Shown: one piece after another, positions 25,058-34,483 of the stretch | Position numbering within the stretch: the stretch's first letter is position 1 | Layout: each line of letters begins with the position of its first letter | DNA from: JAFEBO01 sp044221315 | Lineage (GTDB): Bacteria > Planctomycetota > Phycisphaerae > Phycisphaerales > UBA1924 | NCBI GenBank assembly: GCA_044221315.1 | Contig: JBGAPK010000013.1 | Coordinates: 1 to 64,000 of the forward strand | DNA length: 64,000 bases | Direction of reading: 5' to 3' | Notes under the pieces: model-generated | The model's database searches: none | Seen by the model: the letters and a program-made list of their open reading frames with translations, nothing else | What the model was told of the DNA's origin: nothing | Position numbers and translations under genes: made by a program

Positions 25058-28009
25058 ATGACTTCCCGCCGTTCCAGCGCTTCCAATTCGCGTTCCAAGA
25101 CCATCGACACGTCCGGGGCAGGGCGCAAGCTCGCGCTTGTGCTCCTCCTCTTCGTCTGGGTCTTCGTCCTGATGAGCCTCGTCGGCTTTGACCCGGGCGA
25201 CCCGCCCAGCCACGTCCGCTGGCCAGCGAACAACCCCGTCCATAACTGGTGCGGCAGCTTCGGGGCCGGCGTCAGCTACTGGGTCATTTACTACTTGGGA
25301 GCCGGCTCCTGGGTGCTGTTCGTGCTCGGCGGCATCTTGCTCGCTTCGGGCGTGGTCGGTACGAGCCTGAGCCACCTTGCAGTTCGGCTGATCGGCATCG
25401 TCATGTTCGCCGCCAGCGTGTCCGGATTTCAGGCCCTGGCCTTCAAGGGGACGGCCGCATTGCCGGACCTGGCCGGCGGGGTCATCGGAACGGTCGGGGT
25501 TGAGCAACTCATGTTTCGATTTGGAGCTGTGGGCACGGCAATCTGGCTTGGAGCTATGGGCGTCGTCGGGCTCGTCGTCGCCGCGGATGAATGGCTGAAC
25601 CTGGGGCTGGGCCTCAGTTGGCGCTGGATGCGTGAGCGCGGGGCCCCCGCCGCTGCCGTCGCCGGGGCGGCCACGGCCAAGTTCACCGCCGACGTCGTGG
25701 CCCCAGCCGCGGCAAAGGCGACCGTCGCTACGGCCAAAGGCAGCGCCGGCGTGCTAGGCCGGTTCTGGGGCGGACTGACCGCAGGGCGTGAGAACATCGT
25801 GGACGAGACGGACACGATCGCCGAGACTAAGCCGGGCAAACGCACTCGCAAGTCGAGCGATCCCAACTCAGCCCCCGAGGCGATGTTTCCGGGCGAAACC
25901 GCAATGGATTCACCCCGTTCACGCCTGGCGGAATTCGGGCTGCTGTCGGAAGACACTCCGAGCCCGGTCAAGGAAGACCCGGATATCGCCAACTCCGCCG
26001 CAGGCATGCAGGCGGAAGCGGCAGAAGCCGAAGACGACGAAGCCGAAACCATTCCCGCGGCGATCGCCCCCGCAACTTCCGAAAAGCCGGTCGGCGAGGA
26101 CGAACTCCCCGGCGCTCCGCAGGTCTTCGACCGCGATTCCCTGCGTGAAAAGATCAACAAGCTCCCCATCGCCTTTGGCCAGAAAGACAAGCAGATCGCG
26201 ACACAGGCCGACCTCGAGGGCATGCAGAACGCCTCCGAGATGGAGGGGTACCGCTTCCCCGGCCTCGACACGCTGGAAGATCCGGAAGAGAACTTCAACG
26301 AGAAGCTGGAAGAGATCGTCCGCCAGCAGGGCATCTCGCTCGAGTCGGCGATGAAGGAATACGGGATCGACGGTGAAGTCGTGGGTATCCAGTCCGGCCC
26401 CGTGATCACGCTGTACGACGTCAAGTTGGCGCCGGGCACGAAGGTGGCCGCCGTGCAGACCGTTGCGAGCGATATCGCCCGCGCCCTGCGCGCCGTCAAC
26501 ATCCGCATCGTCGCCAATCAGGTCGGCCGTGACACCGTGGGCATCGAGGTGCCGAACCCGACCAAGGAGAAGGTCCGCCTCAAGGAGTTGATGGGCAAGA
26601 CGGAACTTTTCGGCAAGATGAAGCTGCCGATGTTCCTGGGCAAGGACGCCAGCGGCAAGCCGCTGATCGCGGACCTGACGCGCATGCCCCACATGCTGAT
26701 CGCCGGCACCACCGGCTCGGGCAAGAGCGTGTGCATGAACACGATCATCATGAGCTTCCTCTACACGCGCAAGCCCAACGAGCTCAAGCTCGTTCTGGTC
26801 GACCCCAAGATGGTCGAGATGAGCCAGTTCAAGGACATCCCGCACCTGATGTGCCCGGTCGTCACCGAAATGAGCAAGGCCGCGGCAATCCTGGAGTGGG
26901 CGACGGTCAAGATGGACGAGCGCTACGAACTCCTGATGGAAGCGGGTTGCCGCGACATCGCGAGCTACAACGACCTGACATGGGATGAGTTGAAGGAGCG
27001 GATGAACTTCAAGACCGACGAGGAAGCCGCCCGCATCCCCCGCAAGCTGCCCTACATGGTCTTCATCATCGACGAACTCGCCGACCTCATGTTCACGGCG
27101 AAGGAAGTCGAAGGCCACATCATCCGCATCGCCCAGAAGGCCCGCGCCGTCGGCATCCACCTGATCCTCGCGACCCAGCGCCCGCAGGCGAACGTCGTCA
27201 CGGGCCTCATCAAGTCCAACATGCCCTGCCGAATCTCCTTCAAGGTCGCCAGCGGCATGGACTCTCGCATCGTCCTCGACAGCAAGGGGGGCGAGGTGCT
27301 CCTGGGCTACGGCGACATGCTCTACCTCAACCCCGGCACGAACGAGCTGATCCGCGCACAGGGGACTCTCGTCACCGACTCGGAAATCCGCAAGGTCGTG
27401 AAGTTTATGAAGGAGGTCGCAAAGCCGACCTTCGAGCGTCAACTCATGGTCATGCGCAAGCCCAGCGAAGAAGGCACCGGACTCGGAGACCTGTCCGACG
27501 AGGAACGCCTGCTCCAGAGCAAGAACAACTCTTCCGCCAGCCTCAAGGCCGCTCAGGAAGATCCGCTGTTCGAGCGCGCTGTGGAAATCGTGCTCGAATC
27601 CCGTCGCGGCAGCGTTTCGCTTCTCCAGCGCCGGCTCGCCATCGGCTACACCCGCTCGAGCCGCCTCATCGACCTCATGGGCATCGCCGGGATCATCTCC
27701 GACCACAAGGGCTCGGTCGCCCGCGACGTGCTGATCACGATCGAAGAGTGGGAGCTCATGAAGGAAATGGCCAAGGAAGAGGCCGCCGCCAAGGGCATCG
27801 CCTGGCCAGCGAAAGAAGTTGAGCAGGCACAACTCTTTAGCGGCGAGACCCCCGCCGCACCCGCCGGGACAACCACACCTGGAACCGAAGCGGCGGCCGC
27901 TGCGCCCGAAACGGCGGATGCGGATGGCGAGTCGGAGGAGGACGAGGCACCCGCCGTGGTTACGCCTCCCCAGCAGGCGGAGCAGGCCCAGGCCAAACCC
28001 GCGGCCTGA
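25058..28009 (+). CDS. ftsK: FtsK/SpoIIIE-type DNA translocase
   Basis: 983 residues. About four transmembrane segments within residues 15-180 anchor it at the septum, an acidic Ala/Pro/Glu-rich linker follows (to about 350), then the alpha/beta motor: Walker A GTTGSGKSVCMN near residue 550, LVLVDPKMVEMS, Walker B FIIDELADLM, and ATQRPQANVVTGLIK. The gamma winged-helix domain for sequence orientation is present (LFERAVEIVLESRRGSVSLLQ-type sequence through SRLIDLMGIAGII). A further Ala/Pro-rich tail follows. Pumps chromosome termini through the division septum. I chose ATG 25058; an ATG at 24986 is in frame but overlaps the terminator region. Confidence 0.95.
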   Translation: MTSRRSSASNSRSKTIDTSGAGRKLALVLLLFVWVFVLMSLVGFDPGDPPSHVRWPANNPVHNWCGSFGAGVSYWVIYYLGAGSWVLFVLGGILLASGVVGTSLSHLAVRLIGIVMFAASVSGFQALAFKGTAALPDLAGGVIGTVGVEQLMFRFGAVGTAIWLGAMGVVGLVVAADEWLNLGLGLSWRWMRERGAPAAAVAGAATAKFTADVVAPAAAKATVATAKGSAGVLGRFWGGLTAGRENIVDETDTIAETKPGKRTRKSSDPNSAPEAMFPGETAMDSPRSRLAEFGLLSEDTPSPVKEDPDIANSAAGMQAEAAEAEDDEAETIPAAIAPATSEKPVGEDELPGAPQVFDRDSLREKINKLPIAFGQKDKQIATQADLEGMQNASEMEGYRFPGLDTLEDPEENFNEKLEEIVRQQGISLESAMKEYGIDGEVVGIQSGPVITLYDVKLAPGTKVAAVQTVASDIARALRAVNIRIVANQVGRDTVGIEVPNPTKEKVRLKELMGKTELFGKMKLPMFLGKDASGKPLIADLTRMPHMLIAGTTGSGKSVCMNTIIMSFLYTRKPNELKLVLVDPKMVEMSQFKDIPHLMCPVVTEMSKAAAILEWATVKMDERYELLMEAGCRDIASYNDLTWDELKERMNFKTDEEAARIPRKLPYMVFIIDELADLMFTAKEVEGHIIRIAQKARAVGIHLILATQRPQANVVTGLIKSNMPCRISFKVASGMDSRIVLDSKGGEVLLGYGDMLYLNPGTNELIRAQGTLVTDSEIRKVVKFMKEVAKPTFERQLMVMRKPSEEGTGLGDLSDEERLLQSKNNSSASLKAAQEDPLFERAVEIVLESRRGSVSLLQRRLAIGYTRSSRLIDLMGIAGIISDHKGSVARDVLITIEEWELMKEMAKEEAAAKGIAWPAKEVEQAQLFSGETPAAPAGTTTPGTEAAAAAPETADADGESEEDEAPAVVTPPQQAEQAQAKPAA

Positions 28010-28133
28010 ACGAAATCTGAGGAAGCGAATCCCAACAACATTTGACCGAACCGGGGGGATTCTGCGCCCGTGTGTCTTTATAGTTTCGGCGCGCCGCCGC
28101 AGGACGGAACCCGCACTTCGAAAGGACCGCAAG

Positions 28134-30098
28134 ATGCTCGCTCTGAAATCGCGTTCGATCCGCCCGGCTCTCTCAACGAAATGGCTTTTCGCGTCGCCGA
28201 TCGCGGCGCTCGTGCTGGTCGCGGGCCAGGCGGCCGCGAAGATTCCCGCCGCTCTTGATCGAGTTCCCAAGAACGCCGTGCTGGTCATCGCGACCGACAA
28301 CTTTGAGCAAACGACCAAGCGGATCAAAGCCTTCGCCGACAAGCTCCACGCCGAAGACACGGAAGATCTTGATGAATTCGTGGAGCATGTGAACGGCACT
28401 GAAGGGTTCAAAAAGAACGGCTCGATCGCGCTGGTGGTCATGCCCGAGAAGGATGGCGCCAATGCAGCGAAGGCCGAGAAGGACATCAGCAAGGACGGCG
28501 ACGACGACGGGGCGGCTCGCCATCGCGCCGACGACCCGATGGATCGCGCCGTTGTGATCGCGCAGGTTTCCGATTACAAGAAAATGGTCGAGGGGCTCGG
28601 CGGCGACCCGGCGGCGAAGGTTGCGAAGGTCGAGGGGCTCGGCGAAGAACCCATGTTCGTGCGCGACATCGGATCGGGCTGGGTAGTCATGGGTCCGAAG
28701 GAAGAGCCCGTGACCAGTTTCGAGCCGGGCGAGAAGATGCTGAAGCAGCATCAGGAAACGCTGGGAGTCGTTGGGAATCGTGCCGCCGAGTCGAGCGACG
28801 TCATCCTCATCGCGAATTGGGAAGCCCTCTCGGCGAAGTTCGGCGAGAAGATCGAAGACGTCTCCAAGCAGGCGAAGAAATCTCTCAAGCGCGGCAATCC
28901 GGCGTTCGGGCCGATCCCGCCGGAAGCCGTCGGTAAGTTTTTCGCCCCCGTCGAGAAAGTCATGCGGGCCTACAACCGCGATGCGCAGACCTGCGTCGCC
29001 GGGATCGGCCTGGGCGAAGACGGCCTGAGCTTCGATGTTGGCGCCCAGTTCAAACCCAAGAGCGAGATCGCAGGCTTCTTCCAGAGCACCGGCAAGGCCG
29101 ACGCGACACTTTCGAAGTTGCCGAACACACCCTTCCTCGCCGCACTGTCACTCGACACGAGCAACCCGGGCGTGCGCCAGATGGTCCGCAACACGAGCGA
29201 GATTGCAGACTCGATGCTGGCCAGTGCCAAAGAAGAAGCCAAGCGTCAGGCGGCGGACGCCGACAAGGCTTCCGGCAAGCAGCTGGATACCGCGATCACC
29301 ATGTTCGAGAGCCGCACGGCGGGCCTGCGCAACCTGGCCAAATCCATCGACAAGATGGACGGCATGGACGTGGTCTGGGGCTATTCGCCCGCGGTGCTCG
29401 CGGGCGCTGGGCTCTTCAGCGGCATGATCTATGAAGTGCGCGGCAGCGACCCCGCGGCTCTCAAGTCGCTCGTCGTCGAGCAGTTCAAGGCCACCGAAAA
29501 GATGGAAGGGCCGATGAAGATGGAATCGACCTTTACGCCCAATGCCGCGGAAGTCGGCGGCGCCAAGCTCGACTCGTGGACTCTGAAGCCAAAGATGGAT
29601 CCGAACGATCCCGCAGCCTCGCAGATGGCCATGGTGAACATGTTCATCTTCGGCGCGACCGGCCAGATGAGCGGCAACATCGCGACGACCAAGGACGCGG
29701 TGATCGTCACCTACAGCCCCAACACGCAGATCATGCAGACCGCGCTCGATGCGACCGGCGGCAAGGCGACGATCGGGTCCTACGCGGGCGCGACTGCCGC
29801 CGTGAAGCCGCTCCCCTCGGGTTCGTGGATGCGGGGTCTCATCGGCACCAAGAGCCTCTTCGACCTCGGTCAGATGGCGCTCTCCTTCACCGGCCAGCCG
29901 ATTCAGCTCAAGGTCCCCGCCGATGTTCCCCCGATGGCGTGGGGGGTAACCGGCGACGGCGGCGGAATGCATGTGCGCTTCCACGTGCCGGCGCAGGTCG
30001 TGAGCACCATCGGCGACGTCATCCAGCAGTTCCGCGATGCGACGGAAGGCCACGAGGATGGGGATCAGGAAATGAAGGAAGAGAAGCCCCGCTTCTGA
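28134..30098 (+). CDS. Large secreted protein of unknown function
   Basis: 654 residues. A signal peptide is clear: a basic start, a hydrophobic core at about 18-33, and an AAAK cleavage region near 35. The mature protein is alternating helix and strand with Lys/Asp/Glu-rich loops, including an acidic insert near 115-140 (KDGDDDGAA). No cysteine clusters or catalytic motifs are seen. AAAGGA lies eight bases before ATG 28134. It follows ftsK by 124 bases. Similar large signal-peptide proteins of unknown role are common in planctomycetes; no function assigned. Confidence 0.75.
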   Translation: MLALKSRSIRPALSTKWLFASPIAALVLVAGQAAAKIPAALDRVPKNAVLVIATDNFEQTTKRIKAFADKLHAEDTEDLDEFVEHVNGTEGFKKNGSIALVVMPEKDGANAAKAEKDISKDGDDDGAARHRADDPMDRAVVIAQVSDYKKMVEGLGGDPAAKVAKVEGLGEEPMFVRDIGSGWVVMGPKEEPVTSFEPGEKMLKQHQETLGVVGNRAAESSDVILIANWEALSAKFGEKIEDVSKQAKKSLKRGNPAFGPIPPEAVGKFFAPVEKVMRAYNRDAQTCVAGIGLGEDGLSFDVGAQFKPKSEIAGFFQSTGKADATLSKLPNTPFLAALSLDTSNPGVRQMVRNTSEIADSMLASAKEEAKRQAADADKASGKQLDTAITMFESRTAGLRNLAKSIDKMDGMDVVWGYSPAVLAGAGLFSGMIYEVRGSDPAALKSLVVEQFKATEKMEGPMKMESTFTPNAAEVGGAKLDSWTLKPKMDPNDPAASQMAMVNMFIFGATGQMSGNIATTKDAVIVTYSPNTQIMQTALDATGGKATIGSYAGATAAVKPLPSGSWMRGLIGTKSLFDLGQMALSFTGQPIQLKVPADVPPMAWGVTGDGGGMHVRFHVPAQVVSTIGDVIQQFRDATEGHEDGDQEMKEEKPRF

Positions 30099-30179
30099 TC
30101 GCCGGCGCCCACTCAATCGCTACGGGCGTGTGAAGTAATGGCCCGGCAAATCTCCGGTTGAACAGCACGAATCAATGGC

Positions 30180-30206
30180 AAAGGGTCGCCCGAGCGGCGC
30201 CCCTTT
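30180..30206 (+). terminator. Possible terminator hairpin before folP
   Basis: AAAGGG (30180-30185) pairs with CCCTTT (30201-30206), and the inner CGCC/GGCG pairs form a second stem after one mismatch, with loop CGAGC. The stem itself ends in TTT; no longer T run. It could end the transcript of the secreted-protein gene. Confidence 0.4.
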
Positions 30207-30228
30207 CCGTTGTTCATTCGCGTTCCTC

Positions 30229-30234
30229 TACGAT
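30229..30234 (+). promoter_or_regulatory. -10-like hexamer at the folP start
   Basis: TACGAT within CCTCTACGAT, ending 6 bases before ATG 30241. The 10-mer and its spacing are identical to those at kdsA. Suggests leaderless transcription; no clear -35. Confidence 0.35.
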
Positions 30235-30240
30235 TTACAC

Positions 30241-31140
30241 ATGCCGGAATGGCGGCTCGCCAACTCAAGAACCATCGACGCCGGGACGCCGGTGATCATG
30301 GCGATCCTGAACTGCACGCCCGACAGTTTCTACGACGGCGGGCGGTACGACTCGATCTCCGCGGCGGTGCAGGCGGTGCTGTCGTCGCACCATTCCGGCG
30401 CCAAGATCGTGGACATCGGCGGCGAGTCCACCCGTCCGGGCGCGGCACACGTTGATGCCGCAGAGCAGATCCGGCGCACCGTCCCCGTGATCGAGGCCCT
30501 GCGAGCCCGCCGGGACTTTGACACGCTGGCGATCAGCATCGATACGACAAGGGCCGAGGTCGCACGTGCCGCGCTCGACGCGGGCGCGGACGCCGTGAAC
30601 GACGTCTCGGGGCTGGCGGACGACCGCGACCAGATGTTGGCGCTTCTGGCGGACTGCAAGGCCGGCTATGTGCTGATGCACCGCCTCGTCCGGCCCGAGG
30701 CCGACCGCTATTCGGACAGGTACGACGCTCCCCCAGGCTACAAGGATGTCGTCGCCGACGTCCGAGATTTCCTTCTGGACAATCTCGCGTTTCTCAAGGC
30801 CGGCGGCGTCGATCCGGCTCGGGTCATTCTCGACCCCGGGCTGGGCTTCGGGAAGTCCGTAGAGCAGAACCTCGAATTGATCCGGCGTACTACCGATTTT
30901 GCAGGGCTCGGTCGCCCAGTCCTCAGCGGGCTGTCGCGGAAGAGCTTTGTCGGGCGCGTCACCTTCAACCGGGATTCTGATCCCGCCGAGCGATTTGAGG
31001 GCACAATTGCACTGTCCGTTCTGCACCTTTTGTTCGGCGCCAGACTCTTTCGGGTCCACGACGTAGCGGCCTGCAGGGGCGCATTGCAGGCCGCGTGGCC
31101 ATTCGTCCCCTCGCATCCACCGGCCGATCCCGGCATCTAA
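30241..31140 (+). CDS. folP: Dihydropteroate synthase
   Basis: 299 residues, TIM barrel. Joins p-aminobenzoate to hydroxymethyl-dihydropterin diphosphate in folate synthesis. Seen: IMAILNCTPDSFYDGG near residue 20 (pterin-phosphate loop), DIGGESTRPGA, SIDTTRAEVARAAL, VNDVSGLADD, ILDPGLGFGKSVEQN, and GLSRKSFVGR. Slightly longer than the E. coli enzyme (282). ATG 30241 has a -10-like hexamer 6 bases upstream and no ribosome-binding site. Trx follows by 84 bases. Confidence 0.95.
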   Translation: MPEWRLANSRTIDAGTPVIMAILNCTPDSFYDGGRYDSISAAVQAVLSSHHSGAKIVDIGGESTRPGAAHVDAAEQIRRTVPVIEALRARRDFDTLAISIDTTRAEVARAALDAGADAVNDVSGLADDRDQMLALLADCKAGYVLMHRLVRPEADRYSDRYDAPPGYKDVVADVRDFLLDNLAFLKAGGVDPARVILDPGLGFGKSVEQNLELIRRTTDFAGLGRPVLSGLSRKSFVGRVTFNRDSDPAERFEGTIALSVLHLLFGARLFRVHDVAACRGALQAAWPFVPSHPPADPGI

Positions 31141-31224
31141 AAGGTGGAAAAAGCGATGCCGGGCGGGCCCCCCTGAGTACCTGCGGGGAGTAGCATTGGC
31201 GAAGGATCGCAAGGAGAATCTTCC

Positions 31225-31569
31225 ATGGCCGGTGCCAACGTTCAGACTTTCACGGATGCAAACTTCGACAGCGACGTCCTCAAGAGCCCCGTTCCGGTGC
31301 TCGTTGATTTCTGGGCCGAATGGTGCATGCCCTGCCGGATGCTGACGCCGACGATCGAGGCTCTGGGTGAGCAGTTCGCCGGCAAGGTCAAGATCGGCAA
31401 GGTCGACACCGACGCCAACCGGCAGATTTCGGTGAAATACGGCATTACTGCCATCCCGACGATCATCCTCTTCAAGGGCGGGGAGGTGGCCAAGAAGTTC
31501 GTCGGACTGACCCGCAAGGAAGATCTCGCGGCGGCACTCACGACTCTGAGCCAAGGTTTGTCGGCCTGA
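31225..31569 (+). CDS. trxA: Thioredoxin with CMPC active site
   Basis: 114 residues, a complete thioredoxin fold without signal peptide, so cytoplasmic. The active site at 33-37 is WCMPC, where classical thioredoxins have WCGPC; the cis-Pro is present in ITAIPTIILFKGG. Met in the CxxC loop may alter redox potential or partner choice. AAGGAG lies about 10 bases before ATG 31225. The last 55 bases of the gene are repeated in degenerate form just after the stop (see repeat). Confidence 0.94.
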   Translation: MAGANVQTFTDANFDSDVLKSPVPVLVDFWAEWCMPCRMLTPTIEALGEQFAGKVKIGKVDTDANRQISVKYGITAIPTIILFKGGEVAKKFVGLTRKEDLAAALTTLSQGLSA

Positions 31570-31613
31570 CCGCAAGAAAGTCCTCCCGGCGGCACTGGCG
31601 ACTTTGCGCCAAT
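31501..31613 (+). repeat. Degenerate tandem duplication of the trxA 3' end
   Basis: Bases 31501-31555 (the code for the last helix of thioredoxin) recur at 31560-31613, offset by 59 bases, with roughly four of five positions identical and a single-base gap by hand alignment. Both copies begin GTCGG and share CGGCGGCACT. The second copy starts at the last codons of trxA and runs past the stop into the spacer before the oxidoreductase gene. Confidence 0.7.
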
Positions 31614-31629
31614 AGAATCTGTTTCAATC

Positions 31630-32733
31630 ATGACCCAGACAGGCACGCTCACGGGAATCTCCGCCACCGGCCCCATCGAGGTGGCGGCACCCGCTGACCG
31701 GTTCTCCGGCCGGGCGATCCGTTGCGGCGTGGTCGGCGTCGGGCGCATGGGCCAGCACCACGCACGCGTGTATTCCAAGCTCGCGGGGTGTGAACTGGTC
31801 GGGGTGGTGGATGCGAACCAGACACGCCGCGCCGAGATCGCGGGCAAGTTCGAAACACGCGGCTTCGCTGATGTCGAAGAACTGATCCGGGCGGGCGTGG
31901 ACGCCGTCAGCGTCGCCGTTCCGACGACGTTTCACCGCAAGATCGCCGAGCCGCTCCTCCGCGCCGGCGTCGCGTGCCTGATCGAGAAGCCGCTTGCGCA
32001 GGACGTGGACAACGCCCGCGCGATCAAGCAGATCGCCGAGTCGAGCGGCAGCACGCTGATGGTCGGCCACATCGAACGCTTCAACCCGATCATGCGGGCC
32101 ATGCAGGCCGCGACGAGGAACGGGCAGGACGTCGTCCCCCGCTTCATCGAGGTGCACCGCGTCAGCCCGATGACCTTCCGCTCGGTTGATGTCGGCGTGG
32201 TCATGGACATGATGATCCACGACCTCGACGTCGTGCTGATGCTGATGGGCGGGCAGGAACCCGATGACGTCCAGGCCGCGGGCGTCGCGGTCATCACCGA
32301 CCACGAGGACGTCTGCAACGCTCGCCTCACCTGGCGCCGCCCCATGGGAACCTGCGTCGCCAACATCACCGCGAGCCGTCTGGCGCTCAAGACAGAGCGT
32401 GTGACCCGGATCACCGGCGAGAACGCGTACATCAAGATCGACTACGCCGCCAAGAGCGGAATCATGATCAAGCGCATCGCCAACGAGCCTCAGATGCTCG
32501 AGATGCGGGAGCAGCTCAGGAGCGGGGCCGACCTCACGAGCCTCAAGTGGCAGGAACTCGTGAACATCGATCCGCTCACCGTGGACGACGCCGAGCCGAT
32601 CGTCGCCGAGATCGAGGAATTCATCGGGGCACTTCGCTGCGGCAGGCGCCCCGCGATCGATGCCGAGGCCGGTTTCGCCAATGTGCGGACCGCGCAGCGG
32701 ATCGTGGACGCCATCAAACGCACCATGCAATAG
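31630..32733 (+). CDS. Gfo/Idh/MocA-family oxidoreductase
   Basis: 367 residues. A Rossmann NAD(P) domain has the fingerprint GVVGVGRMGQHHARVYSKL near residue 27-45, followed by the family's catalytic EKP in CLIEKPLAQD near 120, and a C-terminal alpha/beta domain with DMMIHDLDVVLMLMG. The family oxidises or reduces sugars and sugar nucleotides; the substrate cannot be inferred. About 25 extra residues precede the Rossmann fold. It follows trxA by 60 bases. Confidence 0.9.
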   Translation: MTQTGTLTGISATGPIEVAAPADRFSGRAIRCGVVGVGRMGQHHARVYSKLAGCELVGVVDANQTRRAEIAGKFETRGFADVEELIRAGVDAVSVAVPTTFHRKIAEPLLRAGVACLIEKPLAQDVDNARAIKQIAESSGSTLMVGHIERFNPIMRAMQAATRNGQDVVPRFIEVHRVSPMTFRSVDVGVVMDMMIHDLDVVLMLMGGQEPDDVQAAGVAVITDHEDVCNARLTWRRPMGTCVANITASRLALKTERVTRITGENAYIKIDYAAKSGIMIKRIANEPQMLEMREQLRSGADLTSLKWQELVNIDPLTVDDAEPIVAEIEEFIGALRCGRRPAIDAEAGFANVRTAQRIVDAIKRTMQ

Positions 32734-32932
32734 CCCTTCTCAGGGCCGAGAACCCGTTGTTCCCGCTTGAGTTGTGCGTGTCCGTCCCCGCGCACGCCGC
32801 CCGCTTTGCCGCTACACTCTTGGCCCTGCGCATTCGGCGCAGACTCGCGCGGCACACGGTCCACGCGCGGGGCGACGAGCGCCGGTGAGGTGCTCTTCGC
32901 GAACCCGGGCGGCCGAGAGTTTGCGTCACCCC

Positions 32933-34417
32933 ATGTCAACTCAGCCCGAACACGCTTCCACCCCCTCCAACGCACCCGCCGTCGCCGAGAAGGGTCCGGT
33001 CGGCAACGATCTGACCGACGAGCTCAACGCCGAGATTGATGCCGCGATGGCACAACTCGACCGCGAGGCCGACGCGGTTTCGAAGCAGGCCGAGAAGAAG
33101 GCCGACAAGGACAAGCTCTCCGCCGGGCGGCCGGCGCACATCCGCGGACCCCGCGTGGTGCAGGCAGGACGCGAGCACCGCACCGGACAGGTCGTCTCGG
33201 TCGGCCCGACCGACATCTTCCTCGAATTCGGTCCCAAAGAACTCGGAATCGTTCCCCGCCTTCAGTTCACCGACGCCGATGTGCCCAAGGTGGGCGATTC
33301 GATCGAGGTCGTCGTCGACAAGTTCGAGGCCTCCGAGAGCCTCTTCGTCTGCTCTCGCCCGGGCGCCGTCCGCAAGGCCGACTGGGAGATGCTCGAGTCC
33401 GGCCAGGTGGTCGAGGCCCGCGTCAGCGGCGTCGCCACCGGCAAGGACGGCAAGCAGGTCGGCCTCGAACTCGAGGTCGCCGGACATCGCGCCTTCATGC
33501 CCGCGAGCCAGGTCGCGCTCGACCGGATCCCAGATTTTTCCGTCTTCGTCGGCGAGAAAATGAACTGCGCCGTCGTGCGCGTCGAACGCTTCGGCAAGGG
33601 AAACATCGTCCTCTCCCGGCGCGACGTTCTCAACACCGAACGCAAGGCCCAGGCCGAGGAAACCAAAAAGAAACTCGTCGAGGGCCAGACCGTCGAGGGC
33701 ATTGTCCGCAAGATCATGCCCTTCGGCGCCTTTGTCGATATCGGCGGCGTGGACGGCCTCATCCACATCTCCGACATCTCCTACGACAAGATCGGATTCG
33801 GCGAAAAGGCCGTCGAGAAGCACGTCAAGGAAGGCCAGCGGGTTTCGGTCAAGATCCTCAAGGTCGAACTCGAGGCCAACCGCATCAGCCTCGGCCTCAA
33901 GCAGGTGCAGGGCGATCCGTTCGCCACCGCCGTCAACACCATCACCGAAGGCGCGGAGGTCACCGGCAAGGTCACCAAGCTCCTCGAATTCGGCGCCTTC
34001 GTCGAGGTCGCTCCCGGCGTGGACGGCCTGGTCCACATCTCCGAGATCGACCACAAACGCATCGGAAAGGTCGAAGACGCCCTGAAGGTCGATGAGATCG
34101 TGCGTTGCAAGGTGCTCAAGATCGATCCGGGCAATCGCCGCGTCAGCCTCTCGATCAAGGCTCTCAAGCCGCTCCCCGAGGTCAAGATCCAGGAAGGCGG
34201 CCCCCAGCCCGGCCAGGGCGGCGAGGGCCGCGGACGTGGACGGGGCGGCCCCGGCAGCCAATCCGGCGGCGCCGGCTTTGGTGGACGTGGCTTCGGCGGC
34301 GGCGGCAAGGCCCCACGCGATACACGCACCCCCGAAGAGATCCTCAAAGAAACCCCGGCCCTCCGCCGCATGCGCGAGCAGGCCAAGAAGATGAAGTTCA
34401 AGGGCGGCCTGGGCTAA
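32933..34417 (+). CDS. rpsA: Ribosomal protein S1-type RNA-binding protein (four S1 domains)
   Basis: 494 residues. An acidic/basic helical leader (1-60) is followed by four S1 OB folds at roughly 75-130, 140-210, 225-295 and 310-380; the last two are the most canonical (MPFGAFVDIGGVDGLIHISDI and LLEFGAFVEVAPGVDGLVHIS types). A Gly/Arg-rich RGG-like region (about 400-455) and a short basic tail end the protein. Full S1 of E. coli has six domains; four-domain S1 occurs in several phyla. Binds mRNA leaders to help initiation. The start is ATG 32933; no Shine-Dalgarno. Confidence 0.9.
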   Translation: MSTQPEHASTPSNAPAVAEKGPVGNDLTDELNAEIDAAMAQLDREADAVSKQAEKKADKDKLSAGRPAHIRGPRVVQAGREHRTGQVVSVGPTDIFLEFGPKELGIVPRLQFTDADVPKVGDSIEVVVDKFEASESLFVCSRPGAVRKADWEMLESGQVVEARVSGVATGKDGKQVGLELEVAGHRAFMPASQVALDRIPDFSVFVGEKMNCAVVRVERFGKGNIVLSRRDVLNTERKAQAEETKKKLVEGQTVEGIVRKIMPFGAFVDIGGVDGLIHISDISYDKIGFGEKAVEKHVKEGQRVSVKILKVELEANRISLGLKQVQGDPFATAVNTITEGAEVTGKVTKLLEFGAFVEVAPGVDGLVHISEIDHKRIGKVEDALKVDEIVRCKVLKIDPGNRRVSLSIKALKPLPEVKIQEGGPQPGQGGEGRGRGRGGPGSQSGGAGFGGRGFGGGGKAPRDTRTPEEILKETPALRRMREQAKKMKFKGGLG

Positions 34418-34483
34418 GCCCTCCCCCTCCTGCGTCATAGGAACGAAAGAACACGGCCGTCCGGTTCGTCGTAATCTGTTCGC

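Noticed and set aside
25919..28492. 857-residue open frame on the minus strand opposite ftsK
   Set aside because: It mirrors the codon bias of ftsK, has no domain signature and spans the start of the next gene; typical antisense shadow in high-GC DNA.
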